Source: Procambarus clarkii
Taxonomy: Eukaryota > Arthropoda > Malacostraca > Decapoda > Cambaridae
Assembly (NCBI RefSeq): GCF_040958095.1
Contig: NC_091173.1
Location: forward strand, 21,321,033-21,385,032
Reading direction: 5' to 3'
DNA length: 64,000 nucleotides
The notes under the pieces were generated by a model, which did not search any database, was not told where the DNA came from, and saw only the letters and a program-made list of their open reading frames with translations. Shown here piece after piece: positions 1-11,531 of the stretch (its first letter is position 1; each line of letters opens with the position of its first letter). Position numbers and translations under genes: made by a program.

Positions 1-477
1 GTGCTCGAACGTCTGGTTCTTCCTGGCCATGAATCTGATCGAATTGCACGTACCCCTAGTACCTTCCTGGAGTAATAGAGGTTATCGATATGTATATTTA
101 ATACGAGGAGCCAGACATGTGTTTGGCACAGACATGTGTTTCAGTAGACTGCAATAGCCTCTAGACGCTAGATGTTCAAAATCTGACAACTGGTCCTTTC
201 TACAGCACTATAATCTTTTAAGAAACTCATATCTGTTCTATTTCATATTTCATATGGAAGAGGAAAGATATCTAAAACCTCTTGCTTTATCCTTAAACTT
301 GAGCTTGCAATGATTTTTATATGCAAAAAAATCGCCCGCAGATTCCATTGAATTTGCGCGTTGCACCCAGCGAAAGAACACAGATAGCGGACTAAATAAA
401 CAAACACAATACCCCCGCCTTTCTTTGGAGGCTCAGATTTACAAAACAAAAGCGCATGAAATTGAACTGAAATTGAA
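1..477. other. no gene seen
   Basis: Moderately AT-rich unique-looking sequence; only short chance open frames. Confidence 0.5.
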
Positions 478-545
478 ATAAGTTTATTGAGGTAAAATAC
501 GCACAAAGGGATGAGGTAGCTCAAGCTATTCTCACCCCGTTCAGT
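478..545 (-). repeat. copy of the same short retroposon
   Basis: aataagtttattgaggtaaa and gatgaggtagctcaagctat match the minus-strand form of the 5690-5860 repeat with divergence. Confidence 0.55.
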
Positions 546-1119
546 ACATCGGTGTTAATACATACATATACACACATCACAAACAATAAACATATTACCA
601 AACATTCTGAGACCCCCACAACCACGCGAAAACAAATATTTTACTTGGTGATAACATGCGTTTCCTGACGCATTTGTCGAGCCTCACGTGCTGAGACGGG
701 CAGGCTTCCACAAATTCCTACTCCAAAACACGCTTTACATTGTGCATTTTAAACATTAGCATTGTTATATATACTCTAAACAAAATAAAACAATTTAGAA
801 GTCATTGGTAACAATATTTGAAAATTATTTTTTTTATCTTTGAACAATACTAAAAAAGTATAATACAAATGTTGACTGCGGTTGCGTGTGTGATGTATTC
901 TGGGTGCGGAGACCGGCCAAGAATGTCTGCACGCTTGCCGGGAAGGTGCCTCCGAGCGCAGGGAGGTTGGCCCGGGGTGGGTGGTGATGTCTTGGTGGCA
1001 GTCACCATGTTGATCTTAGGCTTTATCCACGCTCACCAACCACAATTCACTACAAACATTCTGACCACCACCCACGCCCACCAACCAAGCACGCTCCCAA
1101 GCCAAACATAAACCCAAGC
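546..1119. other. no gene seen
   Basis: AT-rich, then a GC-rich patch at 870-1020 with an 80-codon frame lacking any recognisable motif; leads into the 30-bp minisatellite. Confidence 0.5.
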
Positions 1120-1255
1120 ACACTCTTCAACCACCACTCATACCCATCTACTACCACCAACCACCACTCATACCCATCTACTACCACCAACCACCACTCA
1201 TACCCATCTACTACCACCATCCACCACCTCACACCCATCTACTACCACCAACCAC
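1120..1255. repeat. 30-bp minisatellite
   Basis: About four and a half units built on ccaccactcatacccatcta plus ctaccaccaa; three are nearly exact. On the minus strand one frame stays open as repeats of WWLVVVDGYE, a by-product of the 30-bp period, not evidence of a gene. Confidence 0.9.
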
Positions 1256-2724
1256 CACTCACATCCCAGATAGCCTTGCCATATTACAACAGGTCCTTCG
1301 TGCGTACTTAACAATCTCTGTGCAGCAGTGTCCGGCCTGGCTTCCAAGGCAACTTCACTGTGTCCAGTTACTGGCACTCTCCTAAAAGCGTACGTTTAAA
1401 CGGTACACAGGAGTTACCAACATAGGTCGTATTCTAATTACTAAAACGGTAAATATATTTTAGATTGGCTTAGGTTGTGTGTAAGGTACGATAGGTCGTG
1501 TTAGGCTATATAAGGTTTGTTTAGGTTTTGTAAAATTAGGTTAAGTTTTGTTTAGTAAGGTTAGATAGTGTTTGTAAACACAGTGTAGTGTTAGATAGTG
1601 TTTAAAATCGGATGGTGAGCCCTAATATGTACGTAATCTGTCCCTTAAGGTTGTGGTGTTAACCACATCAATTAAGTATTTATTTTTATTCTTTTAATAC
1701 GACCCATTATTTTTCATTAATTATATATTATTGAAACGCATGGAATAAATTGTCTATTACCGTCGGAAATGTAACTATTATCAATATTAATATTAATATC
1801 AATATATTATTGTCAATATTACTTTTATAATAGGCGCATTTATGTAGTTTAATTGTAAACATTGTGCTTAATTCTTAAAGTTCTGTGTTAGAAGAAAACT
1901 AATGAAATCTGTTACTCTTGACTAATGCAGAAAAGACAACGACAGTTTTTGTTAACCTACCTTTTGTGAAAAGTAATGAATGGTCCAAAAATTGTAGCTG
2001 TTGTAAAGACAGGTAAATAAGGCAATCGCATAAAAATATCCATTACCTGTTACACCGAAACCTCTGTATTCTACATGTCAAGATAACGACTGAAATAGTG
2101 TACAATTAGTGGACTGAAGTGTCCTAAAGATTCTGCAACATTAAACATGACAGTAACTACACTAATAAATCTATGTTGGGGAAACACTGTAAATATGCAA
2201 AATCAAACATACAGAGACACATACAAATATAGATTGTAAAATACATAGTGTATACATTCCCACAGTTGGCCGCCGAGCACATTCACACAGCCACATTATT
2301 CAACCAATAGTGATATTACATATGACAGACCTTAGGGGTGTGTCCTGTATATAAAAACTAGGTCACTGTTGCCAGCAAGTCCCGTGCCAGTCTCTGTCGT
2401 AAGCATTGCGTCAAATTCCTCTTCTCTTGTGTGATTGTTTCATTAACCCATCATCATTCATGTATGTTTGATACGTTCTAAGAATCGAAATGAGAGTACA
2501 GTATTTGCGAATTTATAATAACACAAAATTATTAGGCTGCATAAGTACTTTCAGGGTTAAGCATAATTACCTATGCTAGAATATCACATCCAAGCAAGTG
2601 TCATAAAAATATTGTCTTTTTCCAATATCAGCTTTGAGTTATTTAAAGATATAGATATTGGCAGCCGATCCCTGACGGCCAAATGGTCCTCATGCCTTCA
2701 TGATTGGCGATACGGTCTAAATTT
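1256..2724. other. no gene seen; degenerate TTAGG-like stretch at 1460-1620
   Basis: 1460-1620 has scattered ggttag/ttaggt words without a regular array. The rest is AT-rich without coding signal. Confidence 0.5.
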
Positions 2725-3104
2725 CAGCCCGTCCTCGGACCAAGCCCATCCTATCCAGCGGTCGACTCAAGGACGCATTCATCAATTTTAACATTCTGCT
2801 CATTCAAAGCAGAATTTTTCTCAAATATAAATTAATATTATTATATATTATTATATTGTGCATATTTAGGCACTGGTTAGGTTAGGCGTTTAGGTTCTGT
2901 TGGTGATTATTTGTATTTGTAGTACGTGGGTGAATCATTTTATAGCCTTGTGGTTGCAACAAAATTTGTCAGTGAAGCACTTGTTCCGGAAGTGTTAGAA
3001 AGAAGTCAGTTGTGAGTCGTGTGTAAACCGTTTTTCATTCATAAACAGGGGGTTTGGCGGGTGCATGGAATGGATTTTGGATCTTTCTTTATGAGGACGG
3101 GCTG
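2725..3104 (+). mobile_element. terminal-inverted-repeat element, copy 1
   Basis: 380 bp bounded by perfect 12-bp inverted ends CAGCCCGTCCTC / GAGGACGGGCTG. The interior is shared with 13595-13973 and 25609-25969 (landmarks: ccagcggtcgac, gcacttgttccggaagtgtt, gcgggtgcatggaatgga). No coding capacity; a non-autonomous DNA transposon by structure. Flanking duplication not visible for this copy. Confidence 0.75.
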
Positions 3105-4140
3105 CTGCAGCACCATGTGGCCCTCATTATGGATATCCATTGGTTAGGTTTGTTTTTGCATAATGCCGATGGTGCTACGTAGCCTTCCCGGTTTGGTGCC
3201 TTCTATTAATAATTACTTACTTACTTTGCATAATGCCATAATGATAATGTATGTAATTATCAAAAAGAGCATAATTCAACTTCCCTTCTTGATATATTTC
3301 AAGGCTTTGCAACGTTTATTTATTTTCTTATGTTCGTTAACGTTAAGAAAGTCGCATCGTATTGGCTTGAATTTAAAATATTTAAATGTTAACTAAGAAA
3401 ATATTGGCTCTGTTGAATTTAGACAGTGTTGTCCCAGGATAATAACTATATGTGTTATCTATGGGTTTTCTGATTTCCTTTGTGATATCTAAATGCCTCA
3501 CCATGTTGATTTGTAATCTGCGACACCTACGTATAGAACTCAGGTAAACTGAGCTGAACTCAGCATCTGATGGTACATAAACAATCTTCAAATTTACCGC
3601 GTGCCCATACCTAAGAGAGCAGGCCAAAGTGTCCGTGGATGATCGCCAGGGCGTAGTTGTTTTGTAGCAGTAGCACGTGGCCTTGACTTTACAAGGCCAG
3701 TAGTGGGTTTCCCTGTCAACACAATGACTTGAAGAGGCATGAAAACAAGGAAGAGTAGGAATAATAATATTGACTTAGCGGTTTCTTTTGATAATTACTT
3801 ATGGAATGGTAAGGCCATTGCCTAGAACACTGCATTGGCCACACAGAGACTATCTAGGCACCAGGAACCACGTTCTCTCCTGTTACCAGTCATCGCTCTC
3901 ACTTACCCTGGCGATTCCAAAAACAGATCTCACGTTCCGCAGAGAGCTTGCTGGCGAACGTGACAAGACTGGCACTTGGATACTGGCCGCGCGAGGCCAA
4001 CGTTGGCAACATATTTATTTCTCTTGAAAATGAGCCAACGTTTGCAGCTATTTATTTCTCTTGAAAATGACAATCAAATTTATATTACTATTGTTTTTAT
4101 TATTATTATTATTATTTCTTGTAATAATATTATTATTGAG
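3105..4140. other. no gene seen
   Basis: Mixed composition, only short frames; a TAT/ATT-rich run at 4080-4140 precedes the SINE palindrome. Confidence 0.5.
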
Positions 4141-4570
4141 AAAACCACTGGGACTATTGGTTGGCACGAACATAAGACCCCGGCTGTGTCAGCCGCGTAC
4201 TTTACCACTAGACCACCACTGACTTAAAACACAAATTCTTACAACCGGATTCCTACTGAAATCACAGGAAGTCTGGAGGCCGCTACTAAAGCCAGTCCAA
4301 GTTTTTACGTATGACCCACAAGCACTCGGGTGGAAGGGCGTCACACCTTACATCCCAACTTCAGAAACACACATAAATCACATTAACGTGATATATACTT
4401 CCACCCTTAGTACTTGTGGGTCATTCGTAAACATTTGGACTGGTTGTATGATTTTTTTTAGTGGTGTGGTGGTAGAGTACGCAACTGACAATGCCGAGGT
4501 CGTAAGGTTCGCGCCCATCTATAGCCCCAGTGGATTTTCTCTTTGATATATACATCATGTTAATGTGATT
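4141..4570. repeat. head-to-head SINE pair forming an imperfect palindrome
   Basis: Outer arms 4141-4222 and 4456-4536 are reverse-complementary tRNA-like heads (cactgggactattggttggc against its diverged complement). Inner arms 4292-4336 (ccagtccaagtttttacgta) and 4398-4443 (ending catttggactgg) also pair. The left side carries about 60 extra bases. Confidence 0.8.
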
Positions 4571-5254
4571 TCTGTGTGAGTATTATTATTAATATAAGTT
4601 TTGTTACTGTACTTATTATCTGTTAGTTATTTTGTTGGTTGTTGCTAGCGTGAACTGTACGTTCTCTGTACAGTTTTATGGAGCTTTGTGGGTATACCTG
4701 AAATTGATTCAGTACTTTTGTGCAATTAGTATTCATTTACATGCAGCATGTTTTGGTTGTCATCTTGTTGCAGAAACTAGTTCAAATTTGTTTATTATTT
4801 TGAATGACTCAATTGGCATCATACGAAGCCGAAATGTTCTGTTGGTGGAAAGGGAATAAATATCCGGTACTCACGTGTGGCGCCTCTTGCTTGATAGCTT
4901 ACTCTTGGGAAAGACGTTGTAGAGCTGTGTTTGGCTTGGTTGCTGTTGGGCTTACGGCCAGTCAACCCAGTGAGGGTTATTAAGGCCACAAATAATAGCT
5001 TAACAATTATGCTTTGTTTCCAAACATTGTCCATGACAAAGGTAAACACAGTGTGTATACACCAAGGAATGGAGCACACCTCATTGTACATTCTCGTGGT
5101 ATCCATTTCGTACACTATGTTTAATACACTCAGACCAGCTACGTTTCGTGCGGTGGAGAGTCTAGATGTAAGGCATTGGATTAGTAACCTCCGGCATATT
5201 AGCATCGAGGTAGGTCGCTACTCATATCTTTGGATGATTCCGAGGGTCAACGTC
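4571..5254. other. no gene seen
   Basis: Overlapping opposite-strand frames of about 130 codons at 4819-5335 have no motif, poor starts and are not supported. Confidence 0.5.
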
Positions 5255-5370
5255 CCTGTGGTCCGGTCTCTGACCAGGCCTCATGGTTGCTGGTCTCGTC
5301 AAATAGGCTGTTGGACGCGGCTGGTCACAGCCTAACGTATAAGTCACAGCCTGGTTGATATACCATATTT
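5255..5370 (+). repeat. GC-rich dispersed repeat (gaccaggcctcatggttgct)
   Basis: Contains aggctgttggacgcggctgg and agtcacagcctggttgatat. Related weaker pieces at 23865-23990 and 40105-40155. Confidence 0.55.
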
Positions 5371-5689
5371 CGTAACACATTTAGATGCAACATATTTCGC
5401 ATATCTAATAAATGATCGATTTTAATCAATCTCTTCACCTAATAAATTCGTTGATGGTAAATTTATGTCAAATTTATCCTCTCTCTGGACCATTTCAGTC
5501 ATAACAATCCCCCCTCTTTCGTCAACATAAGTGCGTCACTGGCCCCATAAAACCACTGAGGGTGCGACATATATAGCTCCTCTTGCTATGTCTTGAGACG
5601 ACAGGCTAATGCATCATCTAAGATAAACTTCACGTGAGATTCTGAATTTGTTTGTCCTCGCTAGGCTGTCTCTAGCCAACTCCAGTACA

Positions 5690-5860
5690 GAGGTGCAAGA
5701 GGCTTGTAATGTTAATTGTCTATTTGTACTTACTGAATTTGTACGCCCCTTGAGGGACTTGAAGTAGAGGGGGGGTAGAAATAGCCTAAGCTACTCTATC
5801 CCTTTGAGATGTATTTCTTTCTTGTCTTAATAAACATACTTGAACTTGAACTGAAGAGGT
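5690..5860 (+). repeat. short retroposon 3' end (AATAAACATACTTGAACTTG family)
   Basis: Contains agcctaagctactctatccc and cttaataaacatacttgaac; reverse relatives at 478-540 and 24200-24274. The end contains an AATAAA hexamer. Confidence 0.6.
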
Positions 5861-5951
5861 GCCTTCCTTTTTTTTAGTAGGCTATCCTCTGGCCTCCCCC
5901 CCCCCAACCCTCCAGGTCCATTAAATTATGCACAAATGTAAATATGCTATA

Positions 5952-6033
5952 GTGGGTTTTTTCCCAGCAGGAATTTATTTATTTATTTATATTAAATTGA
6001 ATAAATAAATAAATTCCTGCTGGAAAAAAACAC
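5952..6033. repeat. AT-rich palindrome
   Basis: Perfect 23-bp arms 5964-5986 and 6001-6023 (core ccagcaggaatttatttatt) with a 14-base loop; pairing continues imperfectly outward to 5952 and 6033. Confidence 0.85.
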
Positions 6034-6664
6034 AATGGCATAATTATTGGTAAATTAATGATTTATTGAACTTACGTTGATTTATGATTAATTCAAAGTA
6101 GACTGTATATTTAAAAGTTATTCTGCCAGGTGTTTATATCTATACACAAGTTTGGGGGGGGGGTTATATATATAGCCTATATAACATAGTTATATACATA
6201 TGGTTATATACATATAGTTATATACATAGAGGCCATATATATACATAGTTATATACATACACATACATTATTTATATCCACAGGTAATGGATATTAATAA
6301 GCTACAAAATTTAATGTTTGTTAGTATTACTGCTAAAATGGGTTAGTTAAGGAGTAACCAAGTCTTAGCTATTAAGTTGTTATAGCCAGTCTTCCAACAT
6401 CAGACTTTGGTCTGCCATACGTGGTCAGAGCCTTCCTCCTCACGGCGTATCAAAAAATATAGTTCTATTTTGTCTTTTATTGACAATGGGAGGGAATTCC
6501 TTAATTTTATGGTACATTTGATTAAGTTAGATCAAAGAGAACACTTTTTTATCAAGTTTAATTACTAGACTGTTAGTTTAAGGGATACGTGTTGCGTTAA
6601 ATGAATATTTCGATGACATCACGGCTCTCCCGTTCTCTATAATCCTTTCATGACTAACTAATGT
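6034..6664. other. AT-rich intergenic
   Basis: Irregular tatatacata repeats at 6165-6265; otherwise nothing recognised. Confidence 0.5.
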
Positions 6665-6765
6665 CTCTGGCAGTATGGGTTCGAGTCACTTCTGGGGGTG
6701 TGAGTTTTCAGTTGCATATATGCCTGGAGACCGTTCAGGCTTGTTCGCATTTATGTTAATGCACC
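6665..6765 (+). mobile_element. tRNA-derived SINE (second family), 5'-truncated copy
   Basis: tatgggttcgagtcacttct and gttcaggcttgttcgcattt match copies at 16780 and 17036; the A-box part is lost. Confidence 0.7.
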
Positions 6766-6889
6766 AATTAATGTATAACCGTGTTTGCTGGTTATATTCG
6801 GTGTTAGCAAGCTAGTGTCGGAATTTCTGACAACCGTTGGCTATAGAGCATTATGAGTCATCGTTCCTGTCCTCCATGGGCATCACTCG

Positions 6890-7010
6890 CTTCATGGGGC
6901 ATCCATCACCTCATGCTACCTCCACCATGGGGCATCCATCACCTCATGCTACCTCCACCATGGGCATCCATCATCCCATGCTACCTCCACCATGGGGCAT
7001 CCATCATACC
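6890..7010. repeat. 33-bp minisatellite
   Basis: Four units of about 33 bp based on ggggcatccatcacctcatg plus ctacctccaccat; the open frames across it are artefacts of a period divisible by three. Confidence 0.85.
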
Positions 7011-8030
7011 ACCGAGGCGTATGTTTACTTCCTACAGGTCCGCCATCTGGACGCTGGCTATGGGCCACATGATCAAGCTGCCATTGCTCGTGACCTGTCA
7101 TGCACCTCTACCCTGGCCCTTAGGGTAGGGTAGCTACCCTGCCCTTACCCGCATCTCCTCCTACGCACATACTAAGAGATAGAAAAACACGAAAGTATTT
7201 GTTCATGGATACAAAATCGAAATCGACAGCTTCGAGCAATATTATTCCTAATCTTACAAGTTAAGGTTTAAATATCAACTTTAAACAAATCTATATTGCC
7301 AGAACATCAATTGAAATTTTCAAAGAAAACTCATGGGCTTAGAGAGAAGAACTACTGGAACTGGCTATAGGTAAGGCTGTTACTAGATACCACGCATTTT
7401 ATAACACTATAATGGTTACATGGTTCATATATATACCCCAACAGGGCAATTTAGCAAAGCCTAGCAAAGATGCTCAATCATCCTTAAGGCTGTATGCCGT
7501 GTACTTGCTGGTCAGTTTAGTTGAAGTGTATTGAACTCGTATATTTAGGAGTGTTTTGCCAATTTAACCATCTATATTTTGGGTTAAGAGACCAAACAAC
7601 ACTTTAGTAATCTATGCCGTCACCTCACGCTGACAGCTGGCAAGGACACGCTCAGCTGACGCGGGCCGCTAGACGCCTGCCAAGATGCATGACAAATATT
7701 CCCAGTTAATTCCATTCAATGAAGGCAGTTTGCTTTATTGCTCATATCCTAAAATTTAAGTATTAACTTTTTATAGTTTATTACTATTTGCTTGCAATAA
7801 TAAATATATATATCCAATACCATGTGCTATCCACTAAAAGTTATTGACTATTTCCTTAGCAACATAAATTCATGAACATTCTAATGTGATTTGCTCACGT
7901 GAGGATTTACAGGAAAATATAAATAACCTTTTGTAATCTTGGCAATGGTGGCCCCTCTATACACCTGCCTCGAGTCTTGTAGCTACTGAGACGCTGATCT
8001 CACCTCAGGCACGTGTCTTCTGTTCAATAT

Positions 8031-8032
<2 letters not shown>
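7011..8032. other. no gene seen
   Basis: AT-rich; a GC-richer patch at 7630-7690; no supportable frame or repeat. Confidence 0.5.

Positions 8033-8105
<73 letters not shown>
8033..8105. repeat. (AT)n microsatellite
   Basis: Uninterrupted alternating AT of about 73 bases. Open YIYIYI frames here are artefacts. Confidence 0.95.
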
Positions 8106-8109
<4 letters not shown>

Positions 8110-8149
8110 CACATGTATATATATATATTGGTAGCAGTCTTTCTTGTAA

Positions 8150-8520
8150 ACATAATGTTGTTGAATATGACCGAAAGGGTAAGATTAATAATTCTAACAC
8201 GGATCTTCTCAATATTTCTTACGATTTTCTTCACTGTCGAGGGTAATTGAAAAATTAACTTCTCCGAAATTCAGTTTTTACATTTTTATTTTTGGTCTGA
8301 CGCCTAGAAGCGTTTCGTAAGGCTTCTTACATTTTCAAAGACTTGGTTTACACATAACATACATCATGCTTTTAATTGTTTTGGGTGAGGTGATATGACA
8401 CAAAAGTTATGGGTGAGGTGACAGAACACGAATCAATGGGTATAAATTGGGTAAGAAAACATAAGAATGGAAGTAACTACAGAAGGCCTATTGGCCCATT
8501 AGTTTCTCTTGCTGCTTCTT
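8150..8520 (-). repeat. flank of the Penelope-like remnant and decapod dispersed-repeat piece
   Basis: Sequence at 8455-8515 (aacataagaatggaagtaac and tattggcccat) is shared with 10443-10500, 18407-18470 and, inverted, 43915-43975. The stretch 8160-8340 looks like the non-coding tail of the same retroelement. Confidence 0.5.
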
Positions 8521-8552
8521 TGTTGGTTCGGGGTCTTGAAGTAGGTAGAATA

Positions 8553-9000
8553 TAGTTATGCGTTAATTGGACCGTTGATTGCTGGTATTGACTTTTTGAT
8601 GTGTAGTGCCTCGCTGATGTCGAGTCTCCTGCTATCGCTGTATCTATCGATAATTTCTGTGTTGCTTGTTAAGATTTCTCTGGTGATGGTCTGGTTGTGA
8701 GAAGAGATTATGTGTTCCCTGATGGAGCCCTGTTGTTTGTGCACTGTTAATCGCCTAGAAAGAGACGTTGTTGTCTTGCCTATATACTGAGTTCTTTGGG
8801 GCTTAGTCCCCAAGTGGGCATGTGAAGGCATAGATGACGTTGGCTTCCTTCAAGGCGTTCTGTTTGGTGTCTGGGGAGTTTTTCATGAGTAGATTGGCCG
8901 GTTTTTTTTTTTTTTTGTAGTAAATTATGTTGTATTTTCTGATTTTTGTCTGTAGGGATAACGTTCCTATTATGCCCAGGTAGTAGGATAGTAGTATACA
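8553..9000 (-). pseudogene. Penelope-like retroelement remnant, GIY-YIG endonuclease end
   Basis: Minus-strand frames encode NLLMKNSPDTKQNALKEANV-IYAFTCPLGD and then, after a frameshift near 8815, QYIGKTTTSLSRRLTVHKQQ, IREHIISSHNQTITREIL, LDISEALHIKKSIPAIN. This pattern (V-x-Y-x-F-x-C, Y-I-G, R-L, H-x-x-x-H, E-x-L-x-I, P-x-I-N) is the C-terminal GIY-YIG domain of Penelope-like elements. The reverse transcriptase part is missing and the frame is broken, so it is dead. A long A-run at 8902-8917 (minus strand) is internal. Confidence 0.8.
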
Positions 9001-10442
9001 AATTAAGTAGGATAGCATTATGCCCGGATAACTGAATGATATCATGCACAGACTAGCAGGGATATTTAACTCAAGGTTTGCTGCAAAGAAAATAGCCAGT
9101 AGGAAAAATCAACTATTTATTCTGAAACAATTCACAACTTTCTGAAAGACAATGTTGAACATATATACATCTGAAAAGGGCCACGATAGCCAACGACTCA
9201 TTCACAGGACATATATTGCTTGTATACACGGAATATAGTATATGGGTCTGCGGTCTGGTAGCCGAGGCCTGAGTGAAGCCTAGACCAAGCAGGGAGACAG
9301 GTACTGAAATATGGCTGCCACAGGTATGAAAGCTTCCTCAAAGCTTTCGAACGTTTCATCAGGCTTGCTTCAACTTGTATTTCCTCAAAATGCTCGTTGA
9401 GCAAGCGGGTATAATTTATGATTTAAAATTTATAGCGTAAAAAATATATTTAGACTGATAAATATACACGAAACAATTCACTGCGTATTCATAACATTAT
9501 CTGCAGCTTGTGAGTGAAACTACGATAGCCTAAGGCAACTGAAACCTTTCACCGCCTCCAAATCATATAAAATCAGAACATTTGTGACGTAAAAAGGCAC
9601 ATGGCTGGACAAACAATGATAAATATCACCCAGTTTGATATGAGGACTGGAGAGTGAGAAATTAAGTACAACGCCACTGCTGAACACTTCTGGGTGTCTC
9701 AACACACACCAAGGCACAACATATATTTACAATACTCTAAACACTTATACAATCTTTACGTGCTTATGAAATACAAATAAATACCATAAACTTTTCTCGT
9801 TCGTTGATAATCACAATTAAAGTTCTCATATCATTATATATGTCATATAATGCTATGGTTATACACATGTTGGTTGATTATTAACTTGAAAGCCAAAACT
9901 TCGGGTTCCAACTCTTCTTTCCTTTATAAGAAACTACATACAAGTAAGCTAACAACGCAAGTGCTGAGTTTGCTGTTCATGGAACACACTCTGAATTAAA
10001 GTACTTCAAGTTTCACTGTATTCTCTCCTCTTATACTCTTACTATTGTTCTCGGGAGACACTGGTAATGGCATCACTATCTGCCACACGTTGTTGTTGTT
10101 TTAGATTCAACAGCTGCCACACATTAACCAACGGATATATACGTTAGTGATATAACCCGTTCTTAGGTGCATATACACTGAGAGTTGCCTGTAGTCTTGA
10201 ACACTGTTCAGGATCAAAGTATACTTACTGGTTGGTTAGTAAACTCTTGTAGTGGCCGCCTTAATTACCTTCCAGAGGTTGACAGGCCTCAAGCCTAACA
10301 CCACACCACACCATTAGCCATATACAGTCCACCATAAGGTGTACATTTAAGTGCATTATAAATATGATGAGTTTACTTGAATCTTGAATAATGTTCAGTA
10401 CTGAAGTATGCTTGCTAGCTGATTAGTAAGATTTCCCTTTCT
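9001..10442. other. no gene seen; low-copy repeat pieces
   Basis: tcaggatcaaagtatactta (10211) is echoed at 10392-10420 and 18665-18700, suggesting an old dispersed repeat. gctttcgaacgtttcatcag near 9345 resembles retroelement tails. Confidence 0.4.
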
Positions 10443-10725
10443 TTGACACTTAACATAAGAATAACTGGGATAGAAAACCTATTGGCCCATACGAGGCAGC
10501 TTCTATTTATATCAACCCAAACTCATTCATATGTATCTAACCTACGCTTGAAACAATCCATCGAGCTCACATCTATTATTTTACCCGGTAATTTGTTCCA
10601 TATATATATTCTTCTTCCAACTAGTATTTACCCAGGTCTTTCCTAAATCTAAATTTCTCCCATTTATATAAACTATTTAAGAGTTCTATTTTGTGTTATA
10701 TACATAACATCTTATCTATCTCCCC
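10443..10725 (+). repeat. dispersed decapod-type repeat, longest copy
   Basis: cctattggcccatacgaggc, ttgaaacaatccatcgagct, atttacccaggtctttccta. Shorter pieces at 8455-8515, 18407-18470, 43915-44110 and 41600-41790. Confidence 0.65.
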
Positions 10726-11531
10726 ACCCACTACCCCAATTGGGATCCTTTCTATTAAGAGGACAAAGAATGAAGAAGCTGGGCGAGGGATCTTAAATTA
10801 ACCATTGTCTTGAAGCACAACGATCATGGAGGCGTTGAACGCCAAACTGAACAGCTGCCTCTCAACCCCCTCCCCCCCCCCTCCTCCGTGTTCACCACCT
10901 GCAGGCCAAAAAGGGGAGGGTGGGGGGGGGGGGGGAGATGGTAGGCATCTGCAGCCTCAATTCGCTCACACGTTCACCAATTAAAATCTCCTGGCAGTCC
11001 TCTCCACAACATTGTAGTCGTCGGGAACGTTCAAAACGTGAGGGATTGTTTCATGTAAGACTATGTCGCAAAACAGGTCGCATGGGAAGAAATACATAGA
11101 AAATATATATATATTGTTTACTTATTCTCTTGAGGGAAAATATTAAAGCAGTATCAGGTCACTTTTGTAAGTTTTCTATTGAGAAAATAGTAATTTGCTT
11201 TCAAACTACCACGAAGAGTAAAGTCCGTACAACTTTCAGGAACTTTGGTATACTCCCGATTTTAAGGCTTCCATTTTGTGCCAAGAAGCGCACATTCCTG
11301 TGTACACAAATCTTGTGATCATGTGAGTGGGCGTCGGGCCCAGTAGACTCACAGCCCAGATATGCTGTGACATTCAACAGAGCCAACTGCTGCAACTCTT
11401 ACAGGAAAACTCCGAAGACAAAATGGGGCCCAGAGGTGAACAAGGATAGTTGGTTCTTTCAGCGATGGGAGTAGCCTTGAGCCATATTACAAACCTTTTG
11501 AGCATTGAACAGAATACTGATCGGGAAGCCA
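10726..11531 (-). other. downstream flank / possible 3' UTR of the LRR gene
   Basis: C- and G-homopolymer tracts at 10862-10878 and 10920-10936. No clear minus-strand AATAAA was found close to the stop, so the mRNA end is undefined. Confidence 0.35.

Noticed and set aside
1050-1238. Minus-strand frame with repeated WWLVVVDGYE
   Set aside because: Pure by-product of the 30-bp minisatellite; no start context, no flanking coding signal.
1460-1620. Interstitial telomere array (TTAGG)n
   Set aside because: Words resembling ttagg are irregular and never form a tandem array.
4819-5335. Overlapping 128- and 134-codon frames on opposite strands
   Set aside because: No recognisable motif; the 3' part lies in a dispersed repeat.
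7983-8250. Open YIYIYI frames
   Set aside because: Alternating AT microsatellite has no stop in these frames.
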